Shown: piece after piece, positions 52,275 to 60,182 of the stretch | Layout of the letters: each line of letters starts with the position of its first letter | How positions within the stretch are numbered: the stretch's first letter is position 1 | Assembly: GCA_038327195.1 (NCBI GenBank) | Contig: JBBQKU010000003.1 | Span: 62,001 to 126,000, forward strand | Origin: UBA4416 sp038327195 | GTDB taxonomy: Bacteria > Bacteroidota > Bacteroidia > B-17B0 > Aurantibacillaceae | Direction: 5' to 3' | DNA length: 64,000 bases | The notes under the pieces: generated by a model | The model's database searches: none | Seen by the model: only the letters and a program-made list of their open reading frames with translations | What the model was told of the DNA's origin: nothing | Translations under genes and position numbers: made by a program

Positions 52275-52335
52275 ATAATTCAGCATCTCCAAATTTCGCA
52301 GTTAATTCAACTTTAATTATTTCATCTTTATTCAT
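52275..52335 (-). pseudogene. possible short coding remnant next to the MITE-like element
   Basis: On the minus strand the bases translate from ATG as MNKDEIIKVELTAKFGDAEL and then run into the MITE-like repeat, stopping at 52243. The composition looks like genuine protein, but no family is recognised, and it may be chance. The tentative reading is the 5' part of a gene cut by the element. Confidence 0.25.
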
Positions 52336-52355
52336 TACTAACCGTACTAGTAACA

Positions 52356-52385
52356 TTAAACGGCTATAAATTTTATAGCCGTTTA
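52356..52385 (-). terminator. inverted repeat, likely terminator of the TonB receptor
   Basis: The perfect 15-bp arms ttaaacggctataaa and tttatagccgtttaa sit 10 bp after the receptor stop on the minus strand. The T-tract after it is weak, so it may also be a processing site. Confidence 0.6.
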
Positions 52386-52395
52386 ACAATTTTCG

Positions 52396-54690
52396 TTAAA
52401 ATATATACCCTATAACCAACTTAGCATAGAATGGTGTACCTGGTGTATAATGTAATTCATCAACAGATTTAGTTTCGTTTTTCAAACGAGTTTCAGTATC
52501 AAATTGTGCTTCGTTCCAATTTGTGTTTAATAAATTTTCAATTAGTAAGCCAATCTTATAATGTTTAGATTTATAATTAGCAGTTAAATCAACCACATTA
52601 TAACCATGAGCTACAATTGTATTGGATTCGTTAGCAGGCCTATCTTTCATATAGCGGTAACGTAACCCTCCTTCAAAACCTTTTACTTTAATAGTTAACC
52701 CACCAACAGATGTTAAAGTAGGCGCTAAAGGAATATAAGAATTGGTAGTTTTTTGATAGCCAAACAAGGTGTCAATTAATTTTCCATTTGACATATTAAA
52801 ATCAGCGTCTAAATATAGCCACGATAGTAATTGAGCTCTTCCACTTAAATCAAAGCCATAACGCCTACTAGCACCCTTGTTTTCAGTAGTTCCATCATCA
52901 CCTACATATACTAATTCATTACTTAAATCCATTCCCCAAATAGCGGCAGAAATAACCGTATTTTTAATATGAAATAAAGTTCCTATTTCCGAACTAACAG
53001 CAATTGGTAAATGATGTTGGTGTTTATCTTGAATAGATGAGCGCGCATCATTTGAATGGTAACCACTGCCGATATTAAAAAAGAATTGTAATCTGTCGTT
53101 AGCTGTATAAATTAAATTCAATTTAGGACTTATAGCAGATTGATAATTAAATCCTGAATAGTTTGTGTGTGTAGAATCAGTAGGTAATAAATCTTCTACG
53201 TCAAACACAAAATAATCATAACGTGCCCCTAACTCAGCTCTAAAATGACTACTGAAACGAAACACTTCGTTTACAAAAACCGCATTAGAACGTTCGTGAA
53301 TGTTTGAATGCGCTCGCGCGGTTAATCGTTCTCTTTGGGGTGCATGCCACAATTGGTTTTCAATTTCATCAGAGCGAAATGTAGCGCCAATGGTAAATTT
53401 ATCATACATATTAAAGAGTTTATGCCCAATAGTATATTTTGTATTTACGCCTTTAATGGTACGGTTATCATCTTGTTCTATCATATCTCCATTAACCGAA
53501 TCGTTTAAAAAGAAAGTGAAATCTGAAAATAATTTAAAGCGATAGGTACAAGCATACGCTTGAGTCTCAAACTCACCTGATCCTAATTTTGTGCTATAGG
53601 TTAAGTTGTAATTATTGCGTTGAGTTGTTCCTCCTTCATTTGGGTCGATACTTCCATAGCGAGAAATTAATCCTGCTGCAACAGCTCGTTCAGGTATTTG
53701 ACCTGACGCATTCCATGATGAACCAAAACCAGAAACCGAAAATTGTATTTTACTATAATCGTTTAATAGAATGGTTGTCTTTGAAAAGATATTTGTCCTT
53801 TTAAAATCCTGATTGATTTTAAAATAGCCATTATTATTAATGACGTCTGCCGCAAAATATGAAGACACATTTTTGCTTTTGATAGGAACTTGTAATAGTG
53901 CTAAGCCTCTTGTGCTTGTAATAGCATTAGTGCTGGGCACAGAACCTGTTTCTAACTGTATCAAATTATTAGGTAAGGAGTCGTAAGTTTTAAAGCCTAC
54001 CGCAGCTCCCGTCGCAAAATCTCCATACAGAGGAGACGATGTTCCTTTAAAAACATTCATACCTTCAACAACTTCTGGAATTAAAAAATGTAAATCAGCA
54101 TACCCTTGTCCATGGCCATGACTAGGCATGTTAACTGGCACTCCATCCACAAAAGTGGCAATGTCTGTTCCATGATCACAATCAAAACCTCGTATAAAAA
54201 TTTGCTCAGCTTTACCGCCACCAGCATGCTGGGCTATAAATAAACCTGGCACTAATCGTAATAAATCTTGAGCCGAATTTTTAGGGCGGTTTGCAAAACT
54301 AGCTTGATTTATAAAGGATGATGATGCCGCTGATACAGGCTTATCTGCGGCAATGGCTATTTCGGTTAGATTAACTGATTTTGAAACTAATAAAATAGTT
54401 AAGTTAATTGTATCGGAAGAAGTTGCCTCTACTTTTAAAACTTGTTTTTCATAGCCTGCTTTCTCAAACTCAATTTCATAAGAACTAAAAGGGATATTCA
54501 TAAAAAAGAAATTCCCGTTATCATCTGAGTGTGAATGACTATTTGTTTTATCTATATTGACATATACGTCAACTAAGGTTACTCCAGTTTCTTTGTCTTT
54601 TACAACACCATTAATTGTTGCTTGTTGTGCATACAATTTACTGCATAGAAATGCAAAGAACACTAGAATAAACAGAAAATGTTTATTCAT
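52396..54690 (-). CDS. TonB-dependent receptor, probable metal uptake
   Basis: The 764-residue protein has a signal peptide (about 1-21, CSKLYAQ) and a carboxypeptidase-regulatory-like domain (about 22-105). The plug has RGFDCDHGTDIATFVDGVPV, then NMPSHGHGQGYADLHFLIPE (about 165-205), with several His residues in the plug. The barrel closes with FYAKLVIGYIF. The plug motif with DHGTD and SHGHGQGYADLHF marks a receptor subfamily in Proteobacteria and Bacteroidota often seen in metal-related settings. The gene lies downstream of a His-rich membrane protein on the same strand, which supports a metal (Zn, Cu, Ni or Co) role. The metal itself is not determined. Confidence 0.88.
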   Translation of the reverse strand: MNKHFLFILVFFAFLCSKLYAQQATINGVVKDKETGVTLVDVYVNIDKTNSHSHSDDNGNFFFMNIPFSSYEIEFEKAGYEKQVLKVEATSSDTINLTILLVSKSVNLTEIAIAADKPVSAASSSFINQASFANRPKNSAQDLLRLVPGLFIAQHAGGGKAEQIFIRGFDCDHGTDIATFVDGVPVNMPSHGHGQGYADLHFLIPEVVEGMNVFKGTSSPLYGDFATGAAVGFKTYDSLPNNLIQLETGSVPSTNAITSTRGLALLQVPIKSKNVSSYFAADVINNNGYFKINQDFKRTNIFSKTTILLNDYSKIQFSVSGFGSSWNASGQIPERAVAAGLISRYGSIDPNEGGTTQRNNYNLTYSTKLGSGEFETQAYACTYRFKLFSDFTFFLNDSVNGDMIEQDDNRTIKGVNTKYTIGHKLFNMYDKFTIGATFRSDEIENQLWHAPQRERLTARAHSNIHERSNAVFVNEVFRFSSHFRAELGARYDYFVFDVEDLLPTDSTHTNYSGFNYQSAISPKLNLIYTANDRLQFFFNIGSGYHSNDARSSIQDKHQHHLPIAVSSEIGTLFHIKNTVISAAIWGMDLSNELVYVGDDGTTENKGASRRYGFDLSGRAQLLSWLYLDADFNMSNGKLIDTLFGYQKTTNSYIPLAPTLTSVGGLTIKVKGFEGGLRYRYMKDRPANESNTIVAHGYNVVDLTANYKSKHYKIGLLIENLLNTNWNEAQFDTETRLKNETKSVDELHYTPGTPFYAKLVIGYIF

Positions 54691-54713
54691 ATTGTAATTA
54701 TTAAATTTTTGAT

Positions 54714-54730
54714 AACTCTGTTATAGAGTT
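54714..54730. promoter_or_regulatory. palindrome upstream of the metal receptor
   Basis: AACTCT (54714-54719) and AGAGTT (54725-54730) form a perfect inverted repeat with 5 bases between, 24 bp before the receptor start on the minus strand. It could be an operator for a metal-responsive repressor; no known consensus was matched. Confidence 0.35.
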
Positions 54731-54761
54731 GTTAAATTATAAGCATGTTAAATAATTCACA

Positions 54762-54773
54762 CAATAATTATTG
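54762..54773. promoter_or_regulatory. 12-bp palindrome between receptor and His-rich gene
   Basis: CAATAATTATTG is a perfect uninterrupted palindrome located between the two genes. In AT-rich DNA this can occur by chance. Confidence 0.25.
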
Positions 54774-54808
54774 CATGAAGGTTATATGCTTGAAAATAAA
54801 AAGAGAAA

Positions 54809-55177
54809 TTATACTTTTGGTGGGGGACTATTAATTTCAATAAACACAAAAGTTAAATTGTGTAATGATTTTGTTGTATGTTTAGTATAAATACTTCTAT
54901 TACTAAACATGAAATTAAATGTTTCTAATAAATGAATAGACGTTTCTTCGCTTAACTTTTGAGAAGATTGTTTTTCTGAAGGGTTTGTATGTTCATGTAT
55001 ATGATCATCCACAAGTTCTTCATGTAAATGATGATGTCCATGTTCGTGGTGTTCAGTAGCTAAATGATGTACCTTCCAAAAAGTGTGCGCTAATATATCC
55101 TGAATTATAAGTGTTAATGGTTTTAGTTGAATTGCAACGTAGAACACTAACATTATATATATAAACACTTTTTTCAC
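54809..55177 (-). CDS. His-rich exported or membrane protein
   Basis: The 122-residue protein has one N-terminal hydrophobic segment (about 3-22) followed by a striking His/Glu block (about 42-68: ATEHHEHGHHHLHEE, DDHIHEHTNP). The tail ends INSPPPKV. His clusters of this type bind Zn, Ni, Co or Cu. It is directly upstream of a TonB receptor with a His-rich plug on the same strand, so both probably belong to one metal-uptake unit. It may act as a periplasmic metal buffer. No known family is assigned with certainty. Confidence 0.75.
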   Translation of the reverse strand: MKKVFIYIMLVFYVAIQLKPLTLIIQDILAHTFWKVHHLATEHHEHGHHHLHEELVDDHIHEHTNPSEKQSSQKLSEETSIHLLETFNFMFSNRSIYTKHTTKSLHNLTFVFIEINSPPPKV

Positions 55178-55227
55178 TTTACATAATTACGAAAAAAGTC
55201 TGTAGTGATACTGAAGATTTATATATG

Positions 55228-55327
55228 ATTTCTACTAATCTAATCTTAAATTTGTGTTTCTAATGATTACTCCATCACACATAATTTCAATAATATAATT
55301 TCCTGGCACTAATTCACCTTGTCCTTC
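55228..55327 (-). pseudogene. truncated duplicate of the coiled-coil gene's 3' end
   Basis: These 100 bp match 57308-57407, the last ~31 codons of the coiled-coil membrane gene, at an offset of 2080 bp with about 7 mismatches. The frame still encodes EGQGELVPGNYIIEIMCDG, but the rest of the gene is absent. It stops 3 bp from the left end of a MITE-like element, which seems to have cut it. The original stop codon is lost. Confidence 0.85.
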
Positions 55328-55330
55328 AAT

Positions 55331-55517
55331 GCTCCGCTGAATTTTGCATAAATAAAATTGGGATGGTAATCCTGCGGAAACACTAACTCTGTGGTTATTA
55401 TACTAGAGCAAGGTAATATCTTACCTAATAAAAGGTTTATCCAAGCCATTAATAACTCTATAAAAAAAAGCCGCAGGATTAACCCCGCATTAGCCTACAC
55501 ACAAAATCCAGCGGAGC
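55331..55517. mobile_element. MITE-like element, copy 2
   Basis: The segment is 187 bp with terminal inverted repeats gctccgctgaattttg (55331-55346) and caaaatccagcggagc (55502-55517), 15 of 16 complementary. It also has an internal perfect 11-bp inverted repeat, taatcctgcgg (55368-55378) against ccgcaggatta (55471-55481). It is better preserved than copy 1. Confidence 0.7.
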
Positions 55518-55554
55518 GGGGCGGGTGTCGGTATACTTTTATTTTTACTGAACC

Positions 55555-56316
55555 TTATGGAATAATTTTTATAGGTTTTGAAAATAAATTCTTTTTACTA
55601 AATGTAAAATCGCTTCCGTAAAAATTCAAGTTTTGTTTATTTTCAAGGGTAATAGAAATGTATCCATTATATCCTCCAGTTGTTAAATTAAATGCAGAAA
55701 GTTCAGCGGGACTAAAAGTAATTATACTATTTCCGTTAACAATGGGCTTATAAATATCATTATCACTATTAAGACCATCAAATAGTCTAATTTCAAATCC
55801 ATTTGTAGTTACATTTACAACTCCAGTCAGATTAATAGTAAAACCTGAACTTTTGCTTATGCTGTCAGGAGCCACATTAAAATTATTGCATGAAGGTGTG
55901 TTACTATTAAAGTAGTTAAATGATGGTATTCCATTACTTCCTAGCACTTGCCAAAATTCGTTACCAAAATTAACTGCTGAATAATTTCGGTATCCTTTGT
56001 AAACGCTGTCAAATTCTATCACCTGATTAGTACACAGTAATTTATTTATATTACTACCAATTCCGTATTCAGGATCGGGTCTTGCAGGATTGAAGAAGTA
56101 AACCTCAGAAAAAGCTCCGTTGTCAGTATACGTAGAACTTATTATATTAGTCCATTTAACAGAATTAAAACTTCCAGAATAAACGCTTGAGGTAGAAATA
56201 CTATAAGGACTATTTGTAAATGTTGTTTGCGGAAGAATTGAATCGGTTTTTTTATTTTTTTTGCAAGAATACACCACACAAAAAATTAAGACAAATATTA
56301 TAGACTTATTAAACAT
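55555..56316 (-). CDS. hypothetical lipoprotein
   Basis: The 253-residue protein has a lipoprotein signal with lipobox VVYSC (Cys at residue 18) followed by KKNKKTDS. The rest is beta-rich and Asn/Ser-rich (NSNTPSCNNFNVAPDSISKS, GFTINLTGVVNVTTNGFEIR, GGYNGYISITLENKQNL), typical of surface lipoproteins in this phylum. No domain is recognised. It lies in the accessory stretch between the MITE-like repeat and the cassette-like gene. Confidence 0.75.
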   Translation of the reverse strand: MFNKSIIFVLIFCVVYSCKKNKKTDSILPQTTFTNSPYSISTSSVYSGSFNSVKWTNIISSTYTDNGAFSEVYFFNPARPDPEYGIGSNINKLLCTNQVIEFDSVYKGYRNYSAVNFGNEFWQVLGSNGIPSFNYFNSNTPSCNNFNVAPDSISKSSGFTINLTGVVNVTTNGFEIRLFDGLNSDNDIYKPIVNGNSIITFSPAELSAFNLTTGGYNGYISITLENKQNLNFYGSDFTFSKKNLFSKPIKIIP

Positions 56317-56423
56317 TTATTTCTATTTAGATAAAAGTACAAATTTATAACGAAATATTTGTCAAGATATTGTTCTTTGTCAACCGATAATTTGTCTACG
56401 GAGAATTTTCAAACCCATTATCC

Positions 56424-56515
56424 CTAACGTTTTGCAGCTACTGGTAGTTTTTTGCTAAGTCCAAGTTACACATTTGAGCGTTAACCCGCAAAAAATTACC
56501 AGTAGGTGCTGTTAG
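56424..56515 (-). repeat. attC-like imperfect hairpin
   Basis: The ends CTAAC (56424-56428) and GTTAG (56511-56515) enclose arms cagctactggtagttttttgc (split at 56435-56455) and gcaaaaaattaccagtaggt plus gctg (56488-56511). These pair with a few bulged bases around a ~32-nt loop. The bulged, long-loop form resembles attC sites. Confidence 0.55.
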
Positions 56516-56551
56516 CTGAAGTAGGGTGGCACTTAGTTCGATACGTTCTGC

Positions 56552-57121
56552 TTATTTTACTGTCGCTAATTCGTCCAAGTGAGATTTATAATTTACAAGT
56601 AACAACTTATTTTTGTCGGCAATTACGTCTTCCATAATTTTTGTCTTTTTGCCGAAGCTTTTCATTTGACTGTCAAAAATATGATTGTCGCTTAGGTAAT
56701 ATGCATTGTCGTCGCAAACAGAAAGTGGTATTTTACTAAAGTCAATCCTACCTTTTTTGTCGGAGTACTTTTTAATGTAGGCATCATAGTCGTCTTTGTT
56801 GTCAGGTTCTTTGATTTGTCTTTGTTTTTCAAAAGCATAAACCAAAGTGTCGTTGAGTATATAGAAGTCAATTGAATGATAACCTGCTTCGGCGTTAAAT
56901 CGTGTTTTTATTAGTACAAGTTTTTTGTCTGCGTAGTAAACATAAACTGCACCACCACGAGCGGACATATTTGGATAGAATTTCTCTGTCAATTTTTTTG
57001 AGCTGAGTTTATTGTCAATAATAAGTCTATAGTCGTCAATTTTTTTAACGTCTGAGTCAGAAGTCGGACTAAAAGCAAGACTGGTTAGTATGGCGAATAA
57101 TATTATAAGTCTTGATGTCAT
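56552..57121 (-). CDS. exported protein of unknown function in cassette-like unit
   Basis: The 189-residue protein has a signal peptide (about 1-18, MTSRLIILFAILTSLAFS). The frame is open upstream to 57223, but the ATG at 57121 is chosen because it gives the signal peptide and keeps the cassette-end repeat outside the gene. No domain is recognised; the mature part has YVYYADKKLVLIKTRFN and is rich in Asp and Lys. Base use differs from the neighbours, with many gtc/gac triplets. It stands between attC-like sequence and a partial repeat, so horizontal acquisition is likely. Confidence 0.7.
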   Translation of the reverse strand: MTSRLIILFAILTSLAFSPTSDSDVKKIDDYRLIIDNKLSSKKLTEKFYPNMSARGGAVYVYYADKKLVLIKTRFNAEAGYHSIDFYILNDTLVYAFEKQRQIKEPDNKDDYDAYIKKYSDKKGRIDFSKIPLSVCDDNAYYLSDNHIFDSQMKSFGKKTKIMEDVIADKNKLLLVNYKSHLDELATVK

Positions 57122-57261
57122 AATGTCGAATTTTGTCGGTGGGTTGTCTGTCCACCCTATTGCAGCTAACTTACTTATATGTCGCATTTTATCAGCCTTA
57201 TTTATTTTACCAAATATATTCATTAATACTACAAATTAGCTAATCCTCAACCTAATCATAA

Positions 57262-57300
57262 AAAAAGAGTTTCAGTAATTACTGAAACTCTTTTTGTTAA
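57262..57300 (-). terminator. terminator of the coiled-coil gene
   Basis: A perfect palindromic stem aaaagagtttcagtaa against ttactgaaactctttt with T-tracts both ways, 15 bp after the gene's stop on the minus strand. Confidence 0.85.
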
Positions 57301-57314
57301 TCTGTCTATTTCTA

Positions 57315-58235
57315 TTAATCTAATCTTAAGTTTGTGTTTCCAATGATTACTCCATCACATGTAATTTCAATAATATAATTACCTGGCACTAATTCTCCTT
57401 GTCCTTCGCAGTATGTTACTCCGCTTATTTCTACATTAGCGTAATTTAAAGTTTCTTTACCTGCAAAATATCCTCCCGATTTATTAAATGTAAAACGGTA
57501 ATTGTCATCGTAATTTTTTGCCATCTCTTTTCCGTCTGGTGTTACAATTCTTACAAAAACAGTTTTTTCACCACTTTTCGCAATTTTATTTTCACCTAAT
57601 GAAAAAGATACTTTAATTTTTTGTGTACGAGATGCTTTTGTTGTTTCTATTTCTTTTTTCCCACCACTTTTAAATTTAACACCTTTAGCTGCCACATTAA
57701 AACACGATAAGATAGAGCCTTTTTGTATGGTCGCACTTAAATCATCTTTTTCTTTATTCAAGTTAGTGATTTTTCCTTTTTCGGTTGCTAAGTCTTTTAA
57801 TACATTATCTTTTTCAATGATTAACGTTTTGTTTAAAGTTCCTAACGAATCGATTGTACGTACATAACCACGCATAATTTGGCGTAAGGTTTCTGTTTCT
57901 TTTCTAAGCTTTGCAATAATATATGGGTCGCCTTTATGTTTTTCAGCATTTTCTAATAATTCAGCTATTTCTGCTTTCTTAGCATCAATTTCGGCTTGTA
58001 ATGCGGCATCATTTGTTTTAAGTGAGCCGTAATCTTTTTGTAATTGAAGCAATTCATTTTTTATATTATCTCGTTCAACAAAAATTTGTTCTTTTAAAAC
58101 AATAGTGTCAGCAACAACATTCTTCTCTTGTAAGTACATCCAAAACGTAATAGCATTGGTAATTGCCAAAAGGCCAATTAGTATCCATAATAAACCCGAT
58201 TTTTTGCGATCGTCGTTTGATGTGTTTTCTTCCAT
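57315..58235 (-). CDS. membrane-anchored coiled-coil protein
   Basis: The 306-residue protein has a membrane helix at about 14-32 (GLLWILIGLLAITNAITFW) and a long coiled coil at about 40-175 (heptads in DNIKNELLQLQKDYGSL and DAKKAEIAELLENAEK). A C-terminal beta-domain follows at about 180-306 (SFSLGENKIAKSGEKTVFVR to GNTNLRLD). It is common in Bacteroidota and has no defined role; a structural or envelope-scaffold function is possible. Its last 31 codons are duplicated at 55228-55327. Confidence 0.78.
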   Translation of the reverse strand: MEENTSNDDRKKSGLLWILIGLLAITNAITFWMYLQEKNVVADTIVLKEQIFVERDNIKNELLQLQKDYGSLKTNDAALQAEIDAKKAEIAELLENAEKHKGDPYIIAKLRKETETLRQIMRGYVRTIDSLGTLNKTLIIEKDNVLKDLATEKGKITNLNKEKDDLSATIQKGSILSCFNVAAKGVKFKSGGKKEIETTKASRTQKIKVSFSLGENKIAKSGEKTVFVRIVTPDGKEMAKNYDDNYRFTFNKSGGYFAGKETLNYANVEISGVTYCEGQGELVPGNYIIEITCDGVIIGNTNLRLD

Positions 58236-58270
58236 GTTATAATTAATTTGTTACAAAACTAATATAAAAA

Positions 58271-58312
58271 ACAAAGTCCATAGCGAAAGTTTTTCACTAT
58301 GGACTTTTAATT
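58271..58312 (-). terminator. terminator of the C1 peptidase gene
   Basis: On the minus strand AAAGTCCATAGTGA pairs with TCGCTATGGACTTT (one mismatch), followed by gttttttatatt. Confidence 0.8.
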
Positions 58313-58324
58313 AAATTAATAATG

Positions 58325-59491
58325 CTATTGAGTTATGCCTAATTTTTTTGCAATTGCTGGAGGTAATGCTTTTTTATGCAACATAATACTTGTTGTTTTG
58401 TACAAAACATAACTTTCTGAAGCGTAAAAATAACCATCACATTCGTTACGTTCTTTACCCCATGAGTTTTTTACAATATAATACGGTGTATTGTTTTGGT
58501 CTTTAACCAAACCTACTACATGCATTCCATGGTCATCTTGTGTTTCGTAATTATCAAATGCTTGTTGACGTAAACTTTGAGTAATCACTAGCTGAGGTTG
58601 AGGTTTTTTAACCATTTCAGCTTTTTGATCGTCTGTCATTTCAGCAATTGGAGTTTCAGGCACAATAGCTAAGCCGTCTTTAAAACGGAAACCTTTTTCG
58701 CTCACATCAGCTGCCCAAGCAAATGTGTAACCATTAGTAATAGCATATTGCATAACCTCTTGTAATTCATTTAATGGAATATTATTCATTAATTCCCAAT
58801 TCCAATTGTCAGGAACTTCTAATACAAACTTTGAATAAAAATTGTGGTGAGTAAATGATGTTAAAAATATATAATCATCAGGATTAATTCCTGTTGCTTC
58901 CGCATATGTTTTAGGCGTATAATCTTTTCCTTTGTAAGAAAATTTTTCAGGAACTTTTCCTAAATAAATATCGCACGTACTTTCCACAACATTATGTACG
59001 GCTTCAAAATCTATCTTGTTGTTTTTATCATCAACAGCAGTTGCTAACACAGCTTTTACAGTTGCTTCTAACATGCCATGGTTATGTTGATCTTTTGGAT
59101 TTTTCTTCCCTGTATAAGCTTCTTCAGGAACCATTCCATATTTGCGAAGTACCTGTATTACATCCGGAAATCCTCCACCTTCACTCATATTATTGCGTCC
59201 GTGCATACGAACATAATTGTCAGCTTTTAACGGATAAGCTTTTCTAGCAACAAACATTTCTGATAAATTAAAATCTTTTCCTTTTCCCATTCGAATTAAT
59301 TCGCTTTCAAAAAAAGATAAACCAGAAAACGACCAGCATGTGCCAGTTTGATTTTGGTTTTGAACAGCGGTGGCATCTAAACTTTTTACTACTGTAAATT
59401 TGTATTCACTTCCCTTTGTATTGGTAAGTGTTTGTGCATTAAATAAGCTTATTGAGCTTATGGCTAAGGCAAATAAAATTGATTTTTTCAT
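58325..59491 (-). CDS. exported C1-family (bleomycin hydrolase-like) cysteine peptidase
   Basis: The 388-residue protein has a signal peptide (about 1-20, SLFNAQ). The active-site Cys is C52 in NQTGTCWSFSG. The later blocks DDHGMHVVGLVKD and IVKNSWGKERNECDG bear the catalytic His and Asn. The AMHGRNN-like stretch and large insert fit the PepC/bleomycin hydrolase branch of papain-fold peptidases. Export to the periplasm or surface is unusual compared with cytoplasmic PepC but common in Bacteroidota. It is transcribed alone. Confidence 0.9.
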   Translation of the reverse strand: MKKSILFALAISSISLFNAQTLTNTKGSEYKFTVVKSLDATAVQNQNQTGTCWSFSGLSFFESELIRMGKGKDFNLSEMFVARKAYPLKADNYVRMHGRNNMSEGGGFPDVIQVLRKYGMVPEEAYTGKKNPKDQHNHGMLEATVKAVLATAVDDKNNKIDFEAVHNVVESTCDIYLGKVPEKFSYKGKDYTPKTYAEATGINPDDYIFLTSFTHHNFYSKFVLEVPDNWNWELMNNIPLNELQEVMQYAITNGYTFAWAADVSEKGFRFKDGLAIVPETPIAEMTDDQKAEMVKKPQPQLVITQSLRQQAFDNYETQDDHGMHVVGLVKDQNNTPYYIVKNSWGKERNECDGYFYASESYVLYKTTSIMLHKKALPPAIAKKLGITQ

Positions 59492-59573
59492 GGTTTGATT
59501 TTATTTATTATTTAAAAGTACTTTTATTATATATTTTAATGGTGTTAAAAGTGTTGAATGGTTATATATTACA

Positions 59574-59951
59574 TTAACTGGGTTGCTTAATGTATTTAAG
59601 TAAAAAAGATATTTCAAAAACAGTAAAAATAATATAAGCTATCATAAAATGACAAGTAAATGCAAGTACTTGTGGCTTATTGAAACGAGAATAAATAAAT
59701 ACAAATATCATACAAACCAGTAAGCGAGCCATACTCATGGCTAGTGTTTTAAAAATAAATTCTTTAGATTGCTTATCTCCTTTGGTTAACACTAGATTGA
59801 TTAAGATTGTTGAGGCAAGAAAAAATATAGTCGGAATCCAATAGTCAGCTGTAAAAAAAAATCGGTTATTTTGTTGCGATAAACCAAAAGACAATAACAG
59901 TGTGCCAACACAAATTATAATTAAATTAAAATAATATTTTTTTGTATTCAT
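59574..59951 (-). CDS. four-helix membrane protein, AtpI-like position
   Basis: The 125-residue protein has membrane segments at about 8-25, 35-53, 72-88 and 96-116. In Bacteroidota a gene of this type follows atpZ before atpB of the ATP synthase F0 cluster and is probably related to AtpI (helps assemble the c-ring). Here it follows the AtpZ-like gene by no gap (59951/59952), but the next gene on the strand is a C1 peptidase, not atpB. Confidence 0.6.
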   Translation of the reverse strand: MNTKKYYFNLIIICVGTLLLSFGLSQQNNRFFFTADYWIPTIFFLASTILINLVLTKGDKQSKEFIFKTLAMSMARLLVCMIFVFIYSRFNKPQVLAFTCHFMIAYIIFTVFEISFLLKYIKQPS

Positions 59952-60182
59952 TTATTTGTTGGGTTTGATAAGGTCTTTAAGTACCACATACATTGCCAAG
60001 GCAATAGATGTTAAACTAAGTATTATTGTGAAAATGTGGTTTTTATTTTGAAAGTATTTATCTAGCTTATAACCAGCATAACAACCACCCCCAATAATAA
60101 CTGCCATTTGAATTCCTAAGCTACTGTATTTTGCATAAGCATTAAGCGGTTTCTGCGATGGCTTCTCTGGTTTTGTTTGCAT
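59952..60182 (-). CDS. AtpZ/AtpI-family protein
   Basis: The 76-residue protein has two helices (about 18-40, SSLGIQMAVIIGGGCYAGYK, and about 47-67, FTIILSLTSIALAMYVVLK) and the family motif GGGCYAGYKLDKYF. It is linked to ATP synthase assembly or ion transport in many bacteria. Its start overlaps the 3' end of the bactofilin gene by 41 bp. Together with the next gene it forms a pair normally followed by atpB. Confidence 0.85.
   Translation of the reverse strand: MQTKPEKPSQKPLNAYAKYSSLGIQMAVIIGGGCYAGYKLDKYFQNKNHIFTIILSLTSIALAMYVVLKDLIKPNK

Larger units (their letters stand above)
52026..52395. other. 370-bp intergenic region with MITE-like copy and a terminator
   Basis: It holds a MITE-like element (52086-52270), a possible short coding remnant on the minus strand (52275-52335) and the terminator of the receptor gene (52356-52385). 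No complete gene is seen. Confidence 0.75.
55178..55554. other. 377-bp region of gene fragment and MITE-like element
   Basis: It holds a 100-bp duplicated gene fragment (55228-55327) directly abutting a MITE-like copy (55331-55517). An open frame of 76 codons reads through the element (55391-55621, plus) but has no support as a gene. Confidence 0.75.
56424..57170 (-). mobile_element. integron-cassette-like unit: one gene plus attC-like site
   Basis: Read on the minus strand, the unit begins gttagctgcaatagggtgg (57170-57152), contains one small gene, and after it comes ccaccctacttcagctaac (56529-56511) leading into a 92-nt hairpin that ends in GTTAG. A gene followed by a palindromic recombination site with CTAAC...GTTAG ends is the plan of an integron gene cassette. 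No integrase is visible. Confidence 0.45.

Noticed and set aside
55391..55621. 76-codon plus-strand ORF across MITE-like copy 2
   Set aside because: It reads through the repeat and into the 3' end of the minus-strand lipoprotein. There is no start signal, and the degenerate copy 1 has no equivalent intact frame.
57122..57223. 34-codon N-terminal extension of the cassette-like gene
   Set aside because: It covers the repeat gttagctgcaatagggtgg, and a signal peptide starts at the later ATG (57121).
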